A stretch of DNA of 43,564 nt from the NCBI RefSeq assembly GCF_015024225.1, contig NZ_JACJGM010000004.1, forward strand, positions 1 to 43,564, written 5' to 3'. This stretch comes from Nocardioides lijunqiniae (lineage in GTDB: Bacteria > Actinomycetota > Actinomycetes > Propionibacteriales > Nocardioidaceae). Numbering within the stretch: position 1 is the stretch's first letter; every line of letters begins with the position of its first letter. Position numbers and translations under genes: made by a program. Below the pieces are notes generated by a model. It was not told where the DNA came from and did not search any database. It was given only the letters and a program-made list of their open reading frames with translations. Positions 1 to 9,587 of this stretch are shown piece by piece.

Positions 1-6
1 GGCGGG

Positions 7-69
7 CGGTTTTGACCCCCCCCCCCCCGCCGCGCCCCGCGCGCCGTGCGGTCTGTGACCACACCGCAG
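7..69. repeat. Paired-palindrome intergenic repeat, edge copy
   Basis: The right arm at 47-69 (TGCGGTCTGTGACCACACCGCAG) is a near-palindrome matching the right arms of copies at 25860, 33261 and 36131. A degenerate left arm (GCGGTTTTGACC) starts near position 7. A run of 13 C residues (16-28) sits between the arms. It lies about 40 bases downstream of the murA-like stop codon, the same placement as the other copies. The left arm is only a partial match. Confidence 0.6.
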
Positions 70-108
70 GGTCGCCGACCCTCGGGACGGCGCCCCCCCC
101 GACCGGCG

Positions 109-1635
109 TCAGATGTCGCGGAACGTCTCGATGGAGGCGCCGAGCAGGTTGAGGCGCTCGGCGAGGTCCTCGTAGCCGCGATGGATGACGTAGGTGCCGC
201 GTAGCACCGAGGTGCCGCGCGAGGCGAGCATGGCGAGCAGGACGACGACCGCCGGACGCAGCGCCGGCGGGCACATGAGCTCCGCACCGGTCCAGTGGGT
301 CGGGCCCTCGATCATCACGCGGTGCGGGTCGAGGAGCTGGACGTGGCCACCGAGCTTGTTGAGGTCGGTGAGGTAGATCGCCCGGTTGTCGTAGACCCAG
401 TCGTGCAGGTAGGTCTGGCCCTCGGCGGTCGCCGCGATCACGGCGAAGAAGGGCAGGTTGTCGATGTTGAGGCCGGGGAACGGCATCGGGTGGATCTTGT
501 CCAGCGGCGCGTGCAGGTCGGAGGGGCGCGTGGTCAGGTCCACCAGTCGCGTGGCGCCGTTGGCGGCGACGTACTCCTCGGTGCGGTCGTAGCTGAGGCC
601 CATCTCCTCCAGCAGCGCGAGCTCGATCTCGAGGAACTCGATCGGCACCCGGCGGATGGTGATCGACGACTTGGTGACGATCGCGGCCGCGAGCAGCGAC
701 ATCGCCTCGATCGGGTCCTCGCTGGGGGAGTAGTCGACGTCCACGTCGATCACCTCCTTGCCGGTCACCTTGAGCGTGGTGGTGCCGATGCCGTCGACCT
801 CGACGCCGAGGCGCTGGAGGTAGAAGCAGAGGTCCTGGACCATGTAGTTGGACGAGGCGTTGCGGATGATCGTGGTGCCCGGGTGCAGCGCGGCGGCCAT
901 CAGCGCGTTCTCGGTGACGGTGTCGCCGCGCTCGGTGAGCACGATCGGGCGACCCGGCTCGATCGCGCGGTTGACCTGCGCGTGGTAGGAGCCCTCGGTC
1001 GCCTTGACCTCGAGCCCGAAGGGGCGCAGCGCCGACATGTGCGGCTCGACGGTGCGGGTGCCGAGGTTGCAGCCGCCGGCGTACGGCAGGTCGAAGGCGT
1101 CCGAGCGGTGCAGCAGCGGCCCCAGGAACATGATGATCGACCGGGTACGGCGAGCCGCCTCCTCGTCGATGTGGCCCAGGTCGAGCTCCTTGGGCGGGAT
1201 GATCTCGAGGTCGTTCTGGTCGTTGAGCCACTTGGTCTGGACGCCCAGGCTGTTGAGGACCTCCAGCAGCCGGTTGACCTCCTCGATGCGCGCGACCTTG
1301 CGCAGCGTGGTGCGGCCACGGTTGAGCAGCGTCGCGCACAGCAGCGCGACGCCGGCGTTCTTGGAGGTCTTGACGTCGATCGAGCCCGAGAGCGTCGTGG
1401 GGCCGGTGACCCGCAGGTGCGTGGGCCCGGCGCCGAGCGCCACGATCTCGGAGTCGAGGGCCTCCCCGATGCGGGCCAGCATCTCCAGGGAGAGGTTCTG
1501 GTGGCCCTTCTCGATGCGGTTGATCGCACTCTGGCTGGTGTTGAGCAGCGAGGCGAGCTGGTGCTGGGTGAGTCCGCGGTGCTTGCGCGCGTCGCGGATC
1601 AGGTGACCGATCCGGCCCTTGTAGTCCAATGCCAT
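109..1635 (-). CDS. XRE helix-turn-helix / UDP-GlcNAc 1-carboxyvinyltransferase (MurA-like) fusion
   Basis: A 508-aa protein. Residues about 8-65 form an XRE/Cro-type helix-turn-helix (GLTQHQLASLLNTSQSAINR). Residues about 72-508 form an EPSP-synthase-like MurA domain, which in true MurA transfers enolpyruvate from PEP to UDP-GlcNAc in peptidoglycan synthesis. Catalytic features are present: the KNAG motif (Lys92), the fosfomycin-target Cys189 in GGCNLGTRTVEPH, an Asp in NIDNLPFF behind an apparent three-residue insertion, and the RGYEDL motif near the C terminus. An upstream in-frame GTG at 1674 exists, but the ATG at 1635 is preferred because a -10 hexamer TACCGT lies exactly 6 bases before it. 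I recall similar HTH-MurA proteins annotated across actinobacteria, so the family is conserved although its role is unclear. It could be a working second MurA, or a regulator using a MurA fold as a ligand sensor. Confidence 0.88.
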   Translation of the reverse strand: MALDYKGRIGHLIRDARKHRGLTQHQLASLLNTSQSAINRIEKGHQNLSLEMLARIGEALDSEIVALGAGPTHLRVTGPTTLSGSIDVKTSKNAGVALLCATLLNRGRTTLRKVARIEEVNRLLEVLNSLGVQTKWLNDQNDLEIIPPKELDLGHIDEEAARRTRSIIMFLGPLLHRSDAFDLPYAGGCNLGTRTVEPHMSALRPFGLEVKATEGSYHAQVNRAIEPGRPIVLTERGDTVTENALMAAALHPGTTIIRNASSNYMVQDLCFYLQRLGVEVDGIGTTTLKVTGKEVIDVDVDYSPSEDPIEAMSLLAAAIVTKSSITIRRVPIEFLEIELALLEEMGLSYDRTEEYVAANGATRLVDLTTRPSDLHAPLDKIHPMPFPGLNIDNLPFFAVIAATAEGQTYLHDWVYDNRAIYLTDLNKLGGHVQLLDPHRVMIEGPTHWTGAELMCPPALRPAVVVLLAMLASRGTSVLRGTYVIHRGYEDLAERLNLLGASIETFRDI

Positions 1636-1641
1636 ATCTTC

Positions 1642-1670
1642 ACGGTAACTCACATGTGAGATAAGGCAAA
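1642..1670 (-). promoter_or_regulatory. Leaderless promoter with near-palindromic operator of the XRE-murA gene
   Basis: On the minus strand TTTGCC (1665-1670) and TACCGT (1642-1647) are separated by 17 bases, and the ATG follows 6 bases later. The spacer holds a perfect 12-bp palindrome CTCACATGTGAG (1649-1660), extendable to 18 bp with one mismatched pair (1646-1663). The placement suits autorepression by the XRE domain of the encoded protein. Confidence 0.6.
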
Positions 1671-1739
1671 CCACGCTGCCGGCGGGCGCGTCGCGCCGTC
1701 GCGCAGCACCCCGCGACCGGGGGTGCGAGGATGATTCGC

Positions 1740-2756
1740 ATGCGAGCCACCACCATCCACGGCCCCGGCGACATCCGCGTCACCGAGGTGCCCGACCCGG
1801 TCCTGCAGAGCCCCACCGACGCCATCGTCAAGGTGACGGCCGGCTGCATCTGCGGCTCCGACCTGTGGCCCTACCGCGGCCAGAACGACGTCGAGGTCGG
1901 CGCCACGATCGGGCACGAGTGCCTCGGCGTCGTCGAGGAGGTCGGCTCCGAGGTGACGTCCTTCCGGGCGGGCGACCACGTCATCGTGCCGTTCTGCCAC
2001 TGCGACAACACCTGCGCCCACTGCGCGGCCGGCGTGCAGTCCGCGTGCACGAACCTGAGCATGACGACCAGCGGCCAGGCCGAGTACGCGCTCGTGGGCC
2101 AGGCCGAGGGCAGCCTCGTGAAGCTCGACGGCGCGCCCGACGCAGCCCTGGTGCCGTCGTTGCTCGCGCTCTCCGACGTGATGCCCACCGGCTGGCACGC
2201 CGCGGTGGCGGCCGGCGTCCCCGAGGGCGGGACCGTGGTCGTCGTGGGCGACGGGGCGGTCGGGCTGTGCGGCGTCCTCGCCGCCTCCGTCATGGGGGCC
2301 GAGAAGGTGATCGCGATGTCGCGCCACGAGTCGCGCCAGCAGATCGCGACCGCGTTCGGTGCCACGCACCTGGTCGCCGCCCGTGGGCGCGAGGGCGCGG
2401 CCGAGGTCAAGGAGATCACCGGCGGCATCGGTGCGGACGCCGTGCTCGAGTGCGTCGGCACCGACGACGCGATGGGCACCGCCTTCGCCGTGGCCCGCCC
2501 GGGCTCGACGGTGGGCTTCGTCGGCGTGCCGCACGGCGTGGAGCTGCCGGTGCGCCGGATGTTCCAGAAGAACGTCGGCCTGCGTGGCGGCATGGCGCCC
2601 GTGCGCCGCTACCTGCCCGAGCTGCTCGACCACGTCCTCGCGGGCCGCATGGACCCGGGCCGCGTCTTCGACCTCACCCTGCCCCTGGCGGAGGCGGCCG
2701 AGGGCTACCGGGCCATGGACGAGCGCCGCGCGGTCAAGGTCCTGCTGGAGCCGTGA
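1740..2756 (+). CDS. Zinc-dependent alcohol dehydrogenase (MDR superfamily)
   Basis: A 338-aa medium-chain dehydrogenase. The catalytic zinc region (GCICGSDLW, GHECLGVVEEVG) and a four-Cys structural zinc lobe (CDNTCAHCAAGVQSAC) are both present, followed by a Rossmann domain with GDGAVG. Length and motif order match bacterial zinc alcohol or polyol dehydrogenases; the substrate cannot be told. An in-frame ATG at 1731 is possible, but GCGAGG at 1725-1730 is spaced about 9 bases from the ATG at 1740 and abuts the one at 1731, so 1740 is chosen. It is divergent from the XRE-murA gene, so the palindrome between them could affect both. Confidence 0.9.
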   Translation: MRATTIHGPGDIRVTEVPDPVLQSPTDAIVKVTAGCICGSDLWPYRGQNDVEVGATIGHECLGVVEEVGSEVTSFRAGDHVIVPFCHCDNTCAHCAAGVQSACTNLSMTTSGQAEYALVGQAEGSLVKLDGAPDAALVPSLLALSDVMPTGWHAAVAAGVPEGGTVVVVGDGAVGLCGVLAASVMGAEKVIAMSRHESRQQIATAFGATHLVAARGREGAAEVKEITGGIGADAVLECVGTDDAMGTAFAVARPGSTVGFVGVPHGVELPVRRMFQKNVGLRGGMAPVRRYLPELLDHVLAGRMDPGRVFDLTLPLAEAAEGYRAMDERRAVKVLLEP

Positions 2757-2769
2757 CCCGGCCCGTCCC

Positions 2770-2797
2770 TTGACCTGTCGGTGCCGCGCGCTACCGT
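2770..2797 (+). promoter_or_regulatory. Leaderless promoter of the DUF3072 gene
   Basis: TTGACC (2770-2775), a 16-base spacer, TACCGT (2792-2797), then 6 bases to the ATG at 2804. The predicted transcript would start at or next to the A of the ATG, and there is no Shine-Dalgarno sequence. Confidence 0.65.
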
Positions 2798-2803
2798 GGC
2801 GTC

Positions 2804-3061
2804 ATGACTGAATCGAACACACATTCGACCGCCCAGGCCCAGCCCGACGAGACCGACGTGCTCGGCGGCGACTCCGGCAACACCACCGAGAAGGACCCCT
2901 CCGACTGGGTCACCGGCGACGAGCCCATGACCGGCGCGCAGCGCAGCTACCTCGACAAGCTGGCGCGCGACGCGGGGGAGACCCTCACCGCCGACCTCAC
3001 GAAGGCCGAGGCCTCCGAGCAGATCGACCGTCTCCAGGACGAGACCGACCAGGGGGCCTAG
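2804..3061 (+). CDS. DUF3072 domain-containing small protein
   Basis: An 85-aa acidic, hydrophilic protein. The C-terminal half (PMTGAQRSYLDKLARDAGE to about residue 80) matches the small DUF3072 domain as I recall it, which is common in actinobacteria and proteobacteria and has no established function. The N-terminal 40 residues look disordered and Asp/Thr-rich. It appears monocistronic, with its own promoter and no Shine-Dalgarno. The next genes are convergent. Confidence 0.85.
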   Translation: MTESNTHSTAQAQPDETDVLGGDSGNTTEKDPSDWVTGDEPMTGAQRSYLDKLARDAGETLTADLTKAEASEQIDRLQDETDQGA

Positions 3062-3082
3062 TCGGCCCGGGGGAGGCCGGAC

Positions 3083-3241
3083 TCAGACGCGCGCGAGCCG
3101 ACGCTCGGGGGCGGGTGCCTCGACGGGCACGCAGGCACACGAGTCGGAGCACGCCAGGTAGGTGTGGCGCGCGTGGCCGCAGCGCGTGCACGGCATGTCG
3201 TGGCTCAGCTGATGGGTGCTGCTCGGAACGGTGTCCCACAT
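3083..3241 (-). CDS. Small Cys-rich hypothetical protein
   Basis: A 52-aa open frame from ATG at 3241. It has a cluster of Cys and His residues in the middle (CTRCGHARHTYLACSDSCAC), which resembles a small metal-binding knuckle. No family is recognised. Upstream there is a G-rich stretch but no strong Shine-Dalgarno. It is convergent with the DUF3072 gene, 21 bases away. The Cys spacing and the lack of a competing frame support it as real; the start is less certain. Confidence 0.5.
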   Translation of the reverse strand: MWDTVPSSTHQLSHDMPCTRCGHARHTYLACSDSCACVPVEAPAPERRLARV

Positions 3242-3369
3242 GATGTATTCGCCCCCGCGACGTCGTTGGATCGAGCGTAGGGGCTCCGCGGGCAGGCCGA
3301 GAGCACATCGCCGCAGATCGCCCATATTGGTGAGCCGCGACGGCGGCCGCGCGTGCCGGCACCGCTGCA

Positions 3370-3825
3370 TCACGTCGACCTGGCGGCGACCTGACGACGC
3401 CGACGTCGTCGACGCAGCGTCGCCGGCATCGTCAGGACGAGGGCGACCACGATGCCGACCAGGCCGCCGGCGGTGTTGGCGAGCAGGTCGCGGTCGTCGG
3501 GGACGCGTCCGGGGATCTGGCGCTGGGCGGTCTCGATGGCCGCCGTCATCAGGAAGGAGCCGATCCCGGCCAGCCACCACTGCCCGGCGCCGAGGAGCAG
3601 CAGCAGGAACATGCCGATCGGGACGAACAGCGCGATGTTGGCCAGGAACTCCAGACGGGCGTAGTCGATCGACTCGGCGTAGCCGCGGCGGTGCAGCGCG
3701 TCGAGCGCGCGGAGGATGAGCTGCTGGTCGTCGGCGCCGATCGGCTGCGGGGTGAGCGTCAGCCAGGCGACGAAGACGAGGTAGCCGCCGGTCAGCAGGC
3801 TCAGGAGGGGATGTCGGTGCAGCAC
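3370..3825 (-). CDS. VanZ-like membrane protein
   Basis: A 151-aa protein from GTG at 3825, with three to four membrane segments (LLSLLTGGYLVFVAWLTLTP, FLANIALFVPIGMFLLLLL, WWLAGIGSFLMTAAIE, and the segment before a poly-Arg tail). The motif FLANIALFVPIG followed by AAIETAQ and RDLLANTAGGLVG is typical of the VanZ family, first described in teicoplanin resistance but widespread in cell-wall contexts. The frame continues upstream to 3999 but loses membrane character there; CACACT lies 6 bases before this GTG, suggesting a leaderless start. A direct antibiotic role is not shown. Confidence 0.8.
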   Translation of the reverse strand: MLHRHPLLSLLTGGYLVFVAWLTLTPQPIGADDQQLILRALDALHRRGYAESIDYARLEFLANIALFVPIGMFLLLLLGAGQWWLAGIGSFLMTAAIETAQRQIPGRVPDDRDLLANTAGGLVGIVVALVLTMPATLRRRRRRRQVAARST

Positions 3826-3947
3826 CCGGCCAGTGTGCCGGTCGGGGTGGAGCGCGTCCGGGCCAGGACCCGACGCGCCCGGGGTGCTGTCACACTCCGG
3901 GTTCGGCGGACGTCTGCGATGAGGACGGCCGGTGTCGCCGGTCGGTC

Positions 3948-3953
3948 CTAGTC
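3948..3953 (+). promoter_or_regulatory. Candidate -10 element for the UvrA-like gene
   Basis: TAGTCT lies about 40 bases upstream of the TTG start at 3992. A transcript starting near 3960 would carry the GGAG Shine-Dalgarno at 3983-3986, spaced 5 bases from TTG. No clear -35 was seen. Confidence 0.4.
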
Positions 3954-3991
3954 TGGGCGCCGGGCCCGGAGACGCGACGGATGGAGAAACC

Positions 3992-6349
<2,358 letters not shown>

Positions 6350-6355
6350 CCGGCA

Positions 6356-6383
6356 TGCGGTGAGGTCACCAACGCCGGGGTGC
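6356..6383 (+). repeat. Degenerate half copy of the paired-palindrome repeat
   Basis: TGCGGTGAGGTCACCAACGC resembles the left arm TGCGGTTTGGTCACCAACCGC of the complete copies, and is followed by CGGGG as in them. It starts 7 bases after the uvrA-like stop codon. No right arm follows. Resemblance by chance is possible. Confidence 0.35.
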
Positions 6384-6430
6384 GACCCGGTCGACGTCCG
6401 ACGGTGCGAGTGATCGCGCCTGCCGGCGGC

Positions 6431-6436
6431 TAGATT
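6431..6436 (+). promoter_or_regulatory. -10 element, leaderless start
   Basis: TAGATT is followed by 6 bases and the ATG at 6443. No Shine-Dalgarno is present and no convincing -35 was seen. Confidence 0.55.
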
Positions 6437-6442
6437 GGGGAC

Positions 6443-7003
6443 ATGGACTCGGAGACCTCTCGCAAGCGCGGATCACGCACCACGGTGCTGTTCGCGGTCG
6501 TGGCCGTGGCGGCCGTGATCGTCGGCGCCGTCGCCGTGACCCAGCTGACCGGTGACGACGACGACCAGGGCGGCCCCGCCTCGTCGGGCACCTCCAGCAC
6601 CTCGCCGAGCGACGGTCCCGACCGGCTGCTCGTGTCGCCCGCCGCTGAAGGTTGGGGGAGCCAGACCGTCGAGGACTGCGCGTCCTACGAGCCGGCGGCG
6701 GAGCCCGAGGTCGTCTACGTCCCCGACTTCGCCTACGAGTGCGTCGTCAAGGTGCCCGAGGACTCCAGCGCGATCTTCTCCTCGGCCTCGGCCCAGGAGA
6801 TCGGCGGCATCAGCTGGGACAAGGGCTCGCAGCCGTGGGTCGAGCTGTCCGGTCAGCAGGTCATGAAGAAGATCGAGGGCGACGAGTTCAACATCACCGA
6901 CCGCGTCATCCAGGGGGTGTGGCTGCAGGACGGCAGCGAGTACGCCGTCTACGTCGGCCCCGAGAGCCCGGCCGCGCTCGACGCCCTCGAGGCCTCGGAG
7001 TAG
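6443..7003 (+). CDS. Single-pass membrane-anchored protein of unknown function
   Basis: A 186-aa protein with a basic N terminus, one membrane segment at about residues 15-37 (TVLFAVVAVAAVIVGAVAV), a short Asp-rich stretch (DDDDQGG), a Ser/Thr/Pro-rich linker, and a soluble domain at about 65-186 predicted to face outside. Two Cys (CASYEP and YECVV) could form a disulphide. No family is recognised. The start is supported by a leaderless -10 hexamer. The next gene begins 13 bases after its stop codon and may be co-transcribed. Confidence 0.8.
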   Translation: MDSETSRKRGSRTTVLFAVVAVAAVIVGAVAVTQLTGDDDDQGGPASSGTSSTSPSDGPDRLLVSPAAEGWGSQTVEDCASYEPAAEPEVVYVPDFAYECVVKVPEDSSAIFSSASAQEIGGISWDKGSQPWVELSGQQVMKKIEGDEFNITDRVIQGVWLQDGSEYAVYVGPESPAALDALEASE

Positions 7004-7016
7004 GCGTCAGCCGACC

Positions 7017-7496
7017 GTGATCCGCGAGCGCCTCGAGCAGGACCTACGGGTCCTGTGCGGCATCGTGGAGGGTCTCTCCCCGCTGCCGGGGCACCACTCC
7101 GGGAGCGACCCGCTGGCCTGGCTGGGGCGGCGCGAGGGCGGACTGTGCTGGGTGTTCGACATGGCGCCGGTCAGCGTCACGCCGACCGCCAACGTCGCCG
7201 GGCACGTCCAGATGTACCCCCTTGCCGGGCAGGATCCGGGATGGACGGCGATCGGCCAGCTGGTCGTGCGACCTGAGAAGCACGATCACGGGATCGCGCG
7301 GTACCTGCTGCGGGAGTCGGTGCGCCACGTCCGGGAGGCCGGGGGCACTCCGGTCCTCGACCTGGACACGTGCCTCTTCCGGTCCGAGGAGCTCTTCCGG
7401 CGCTGCGGCTTCGAGAGTCTGCCTGACTCACGCGGCACCGGGTCGCTGCTGGTTCACCGCGGCGAGGTCAGCCGTGCGAGGTCGCGCACGGCGTAG
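7017..7496 (+). CDS. GNAT-family N-acetyltransferase
   Basis: A 159-aa protein from GTG at 7017. The GNAT core is visible at about residues 78-125: beta-4 IGQLVVRPEKHDHGIARYLL, where the acetyl-CoA pyrophosphate loop reads EKHDHGIA rather than the usual R/Q-x-x-G-x-G/A, then an amphipathic helix and VLDLDTCLFRSEELFRRCGF. The substrate is unknown. It overlaps the broken DinB-family gene tail to tail by about 43 bases, so its C-terminal Arg-rich end is antisense to that remnant and may itself be a later extension. Confidence 0.75.
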   Translation: MIRERLEQDLRVLCGIVEGLSPLPGHHSGSDPLAWLGRREGGLCWVFDMAPVSVTPTANVAGHVQMYPLAGQDPGWTAIGQLVVRPEKHDHGIARYLLRESVRHVREAGGTPVLDLDTCLFRSEELFRRCGFESLPDSRGTGSLLVHRGEVSRARSRTA

Positions 7497-7775
7497 CGGT
7501 GGTGCTCGGCCTCCTCCGTCAGCACGACGGTGAGGCACCGGCGCACGACGTACTCCCTCCCGGTTCGGGTAGGGCGCCGACGGCTTGCGGCCGCACACCC
7601 GGTCGAGCTCCCCGTCCGTCGGGCCGACCACGAGGTCGTGCACCGTGTCCATGCGGGCACGGCGCGCCTCCAGCACCTCCTGCAGCGTCGGGGTGGCGTC
7701 GAGCGTGAGCCCCAGGGACGCCGATACGTCGGGCGGCATGCCTCCGTGGGGCAGACCGAGCGGGACATCGCTCAT
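7454..7775 (-). pseudogene. Broken, 5'-truncated DinB-family protein gene
   Basis: Two minus-strand frames together encode the C-terminal half of an actinobacterial DinB-family (DinB_2/DUF664-like) protein. From 7775: LGLPHGGMPPDV and LDATPTLQEVLEARRARMD. After a frame change near 7556: REYVVRRCLTVVLTEEAEHH and RYAVRDLARL, carrying the conserved EEAEHHRYAVRDL block. A perfect 4-bp tandem duplication TCCCTCCC (7554-7561; GGGAGGGA on the coding strand) lies at the junction; removing one copy joins PYPNRE directly to YVVRRCL. The N-terminal half expected in the family, including the first His ligand region, is absent upstream, where an in-frame stop lies within 40 bases. The gene is therefore both truncated and frameshifted. 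Confidence 0.8.
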
Positions 7776-7976
7776 TCCTTTGCGTGGGGGATGTCTCGGA
7801 CGTCACACCGTGACACCGGTGTCATCAGTAACAGCACACGTCCCGGACGGTTCCGGGAGCGGATCCATCACTTTCTGGTCGTCGGGTCGCAGGCGATCCG
7901 TCCGGCCGCCGGGCGTCCTCGACAGCCGGTCGTCCTCGCCGAGCGGTCCTCCCGCCACTGCCGGCACGATGGCGCC

Positions 7977-7982
7977 TAGGCT
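7977..7982 (+). promoter_or_regulatory. -10 element, leaderless start
   Basis: TAGGCT is followed by 6 bases and the GTG at 7989. There is no Shine-Dalgarno. Confidence 0.55.
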
Positions 7983-7988
7983 CCCCGG

Positions 7989-8750
7989 GTGCCGCGCAAA
8001 GTGCTGTTCCGACGCTCACGTCGGGTGCTTCTGAGGGGGCACCTGGGCGTGACCACGACCGTGCTGGGCGCGAGTGTCGTCAGTGCCGCGGCGCCGGAGG
8101 CGCTGCACGGCGTCCTGGCCGGTTGGCTCGTGGGGGCAGTGGGCCTGGTGCTCGTCGCGCTCGGCGCCGCCGTCGGGGTCCGGGCGTGGCGGGGGAGCGA
8201 GGCAGCGATCGTCTTCGATCGCCGCAACCTGCAGACGAACGGCCTGGACGACGGCCTGCCCAGGGGGGTCTTCCGCGAGCAGCAGCGCGTGGGCCTGGAG
8301 GCCTCCGACGGGTGGCTGTGGTGGGGGACGGTCGCCGTGGTGCTGGGGCTGCTGCTCGGCGCGGCCGGTGTCGCCGTGGGGCGGCAGGACGGCCAGCCGT
8401 GGGGAGTCGCCTGGTCGCTGCTGGGCCTGGTGCCGGCCGCGCTGTGCTTCCGGGCCGGGACCGGCACGACGTACTGGCTGACCCCGGAGGGGGTCGAGAC
8501 CGCTCGCTGGCCGCGACGCTCGGTGCGCTGGGCGGACGTGCAGCGGGTGGTGCGCCTCGACCGGGGCGTGCCGCAGCCAGCACCCGGCGCCTTCAACGTC
8601 GTCGAGCTCCAGACCTCCGGTCCGGTCGGGGGAGCACCACGCTGGAGGGGGACCGATCTCCTGCTGAGGCTCGCCCTCGTGGAGGTCGACCCGGATGAGC
8701 TCCTGGAGATGGTGCAGGAGCGGGTGCGGGACGCCACCGCGCCCAGGTGA
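7989..8750 (+). CDS. Multi-pass membrane protein with a possible PH-like cytoplasmic domain
   Basis: A 253-aa protein. There are about four membrane segments: residues 18-37, 42-62 (WLVGAVGLVLVALGAAVG), 103-126 (WWGTVAVVLGLLLGAAGVAV) and 135-155. A soluble block follows at about 160-253, with strand-rich sequence (YWLTPEGVETARWPRRSVRW, then the ADVQRVV helix) reminiscent of bacterial PH domains in two- and four-helix membrane proteins. That similarity is by eye and weak. No function can be assigned. The gene is convergent with the DeoR-type regulator, 6 bases away. Confidence 0.75.
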   Translation: MPRKVLFRRSRRVLLRGHLGVTTTVLGASVVSAAAPEALHGVLAGWLVGAVGLVLVALGAAVGVRAWRGSEAAIVFDRRNLQTNGLDDGLPRGVFREQQRVGLEASDGWLWWGTVAVVLGLLLGAAGVAVGRQDGQPWGVAWSLLGLVPAALCFRAGTGTTYWLTPEGVETARWPRRSVRWADVQRVVRLDRGVPQPAPGAFNVVELQTSGPVGGAPRWRGTDLLLRLALVEVDPDELLEMVQERVRDATAPR

Positions 8751-8756
8751 GCGCGC

Positions 8757-9527
8757 TCAGGCTCGGACGACGTGCACCGTCGTCGCGCGGTCGAGCCAGT
8801 CCTGCCCGGCCTGCGCCACGTCGGTGACCAGCACGTCGAGGTCGTCGGGGGAGAGCACCAGGTGGGGGGCGGTCGTGCCGTGCTTGGTGTGGTCGGCCAG
8901 GACGGCGACGCGGAGGGCGACGGCGGCCATCGCCCGCTTCACGTCGGCGTCGAGCGGGTCCACCGACGTGGCGCCGGCGTCCGGGTGGAGGGCGCAGGTG
9001 CCCAGGAACGCCCAGTCGGCCCGGTATGCCGCGATCCCGGCGGTGGCGGCGGGGCCCACCAGGAAGCGCGAGCGCGCGTCCCACTGCCCGCCGGTCAGGT
9101 GGAGGGTGACGTCGGGCGTCCCGGTGAACACCTCGGCGATGTCCAGGGAGTTCGTGAGCACGGTGAGCGGACGGTGGGAGGAGGAGCCGGCCAGCGCGAC
9201 CGCGAGCGCCAGCACCGTCGAGCCGGCGTCCAGGATGACGGTGTCACCGGGCTCGACGAGCTCCACCGCGGCGGCGGCGATCGCCCGCTTCGCGTCGCTC
9301 GCGACGTCGGCCCGGGCTGCCCACGAGAGATGCCCGGTGTCCAGGGCGACGGCTCCACCGTGGGTCTTGTGCAGGTGACCGGCGGCCGCCAAGGCCCGCA
9401 GGTCGCGCCGGACGGTGTCCTCGGAGACCGCGAGCTCGCGGGCCAACGTGGACACCTCGACCCTGCCCCGCTGCTGGAGCTCGGCCAGCACCCGCTGCTG
9501 ACGCTCCTCTGCGAACGTGCGCATCAT
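8757..9527 (-). CDS. DeoR-family transcriptional regulator
   Basis: A 256-aa protein. The N-terminal winged helix (about residues 4-58: RQQRVLAELQQRGRVEVSTL then SEDTVRRDLRALAAAGHLHK) is the classic DeoR signature. The effector domain (about 75-235) is the DeoR sugar-phosphate-binding type, with TVILDAGSTVLALA, TNSLDIAEV and LADHTKHG blocks typical of regulators that sense phosphorylated sugars. The Met pair at 9524 and 9527 is taken as the start because GGGGAC precedes it; the Met at 9536 is less likely. It is divergent from an MFS transporter, which it probably controls through the direct repeats between them. Confidence 0.9.
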   Translation of the reverse strand: MMRTFAEERQQRVLAELQQRGRVEVSTLARELAVSEDTVRRDLRALAAAGHLHKTHGGAVALDTGHLSWAARADVASDAKRAIAAAAVELVEPGDTVILDAGSTVLALAVALAGSSSHRPLTVLTNSLDIAEVFTGTPDVTLHLTGGQWDARSRFLVGPAATAGIAAYRADWAFLGTCALHPDAGATSVDPLDADVKRAMAAVALRVAVLADHTKHGTTAPHLVLSPDDLDVLVTDVAQAGQDWLDRATTVHVVRA

Positions 9528-9535
9528 CGTCCCCA

Positions 9536-9571
9536 TTCTGCCGAGGTCTGCTTGACCTTGCCGAAGTATGC
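9536..9571. promoter_or_regulatory. Direct-repeat operator candidate between deoR-like and MFS genes
   Basis: TGCCGAGGTCTGC (9539-9551) and TGCCGAAGTATGC (9559-9571) match at 11 of 13 positions and are offset by exactly 20 bases, about two helical turns. They fill the 60-bp divergent intergenic region. DeoR-family proteins often bind direct repeats, so these are the best operator candidates. Confidence 0.6.
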
Positions 9572-9587
9572 ACGATTGACTGGACCC

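Noticed and set aside
295..1659. Long plus-strand frame opposite the XRE-murA gene
   Set aside because: Antisense shadow of a GC-rich gene; low-complexity Val/Asp/Arg composition and no recognisable domain.
3061..3082. Terminator between DUF3072 and the Cys-rich small gene
   Set aside because: Only a short CGGCC/GGCCG pairing is present; too weak to call.
7454..7775. Programmed frameshift in the DinB-family gene
   Set aside because: No slippery heptamer or downstream structure is needed; a simple 4-bp duplication explains it and the 5' half is also missing.
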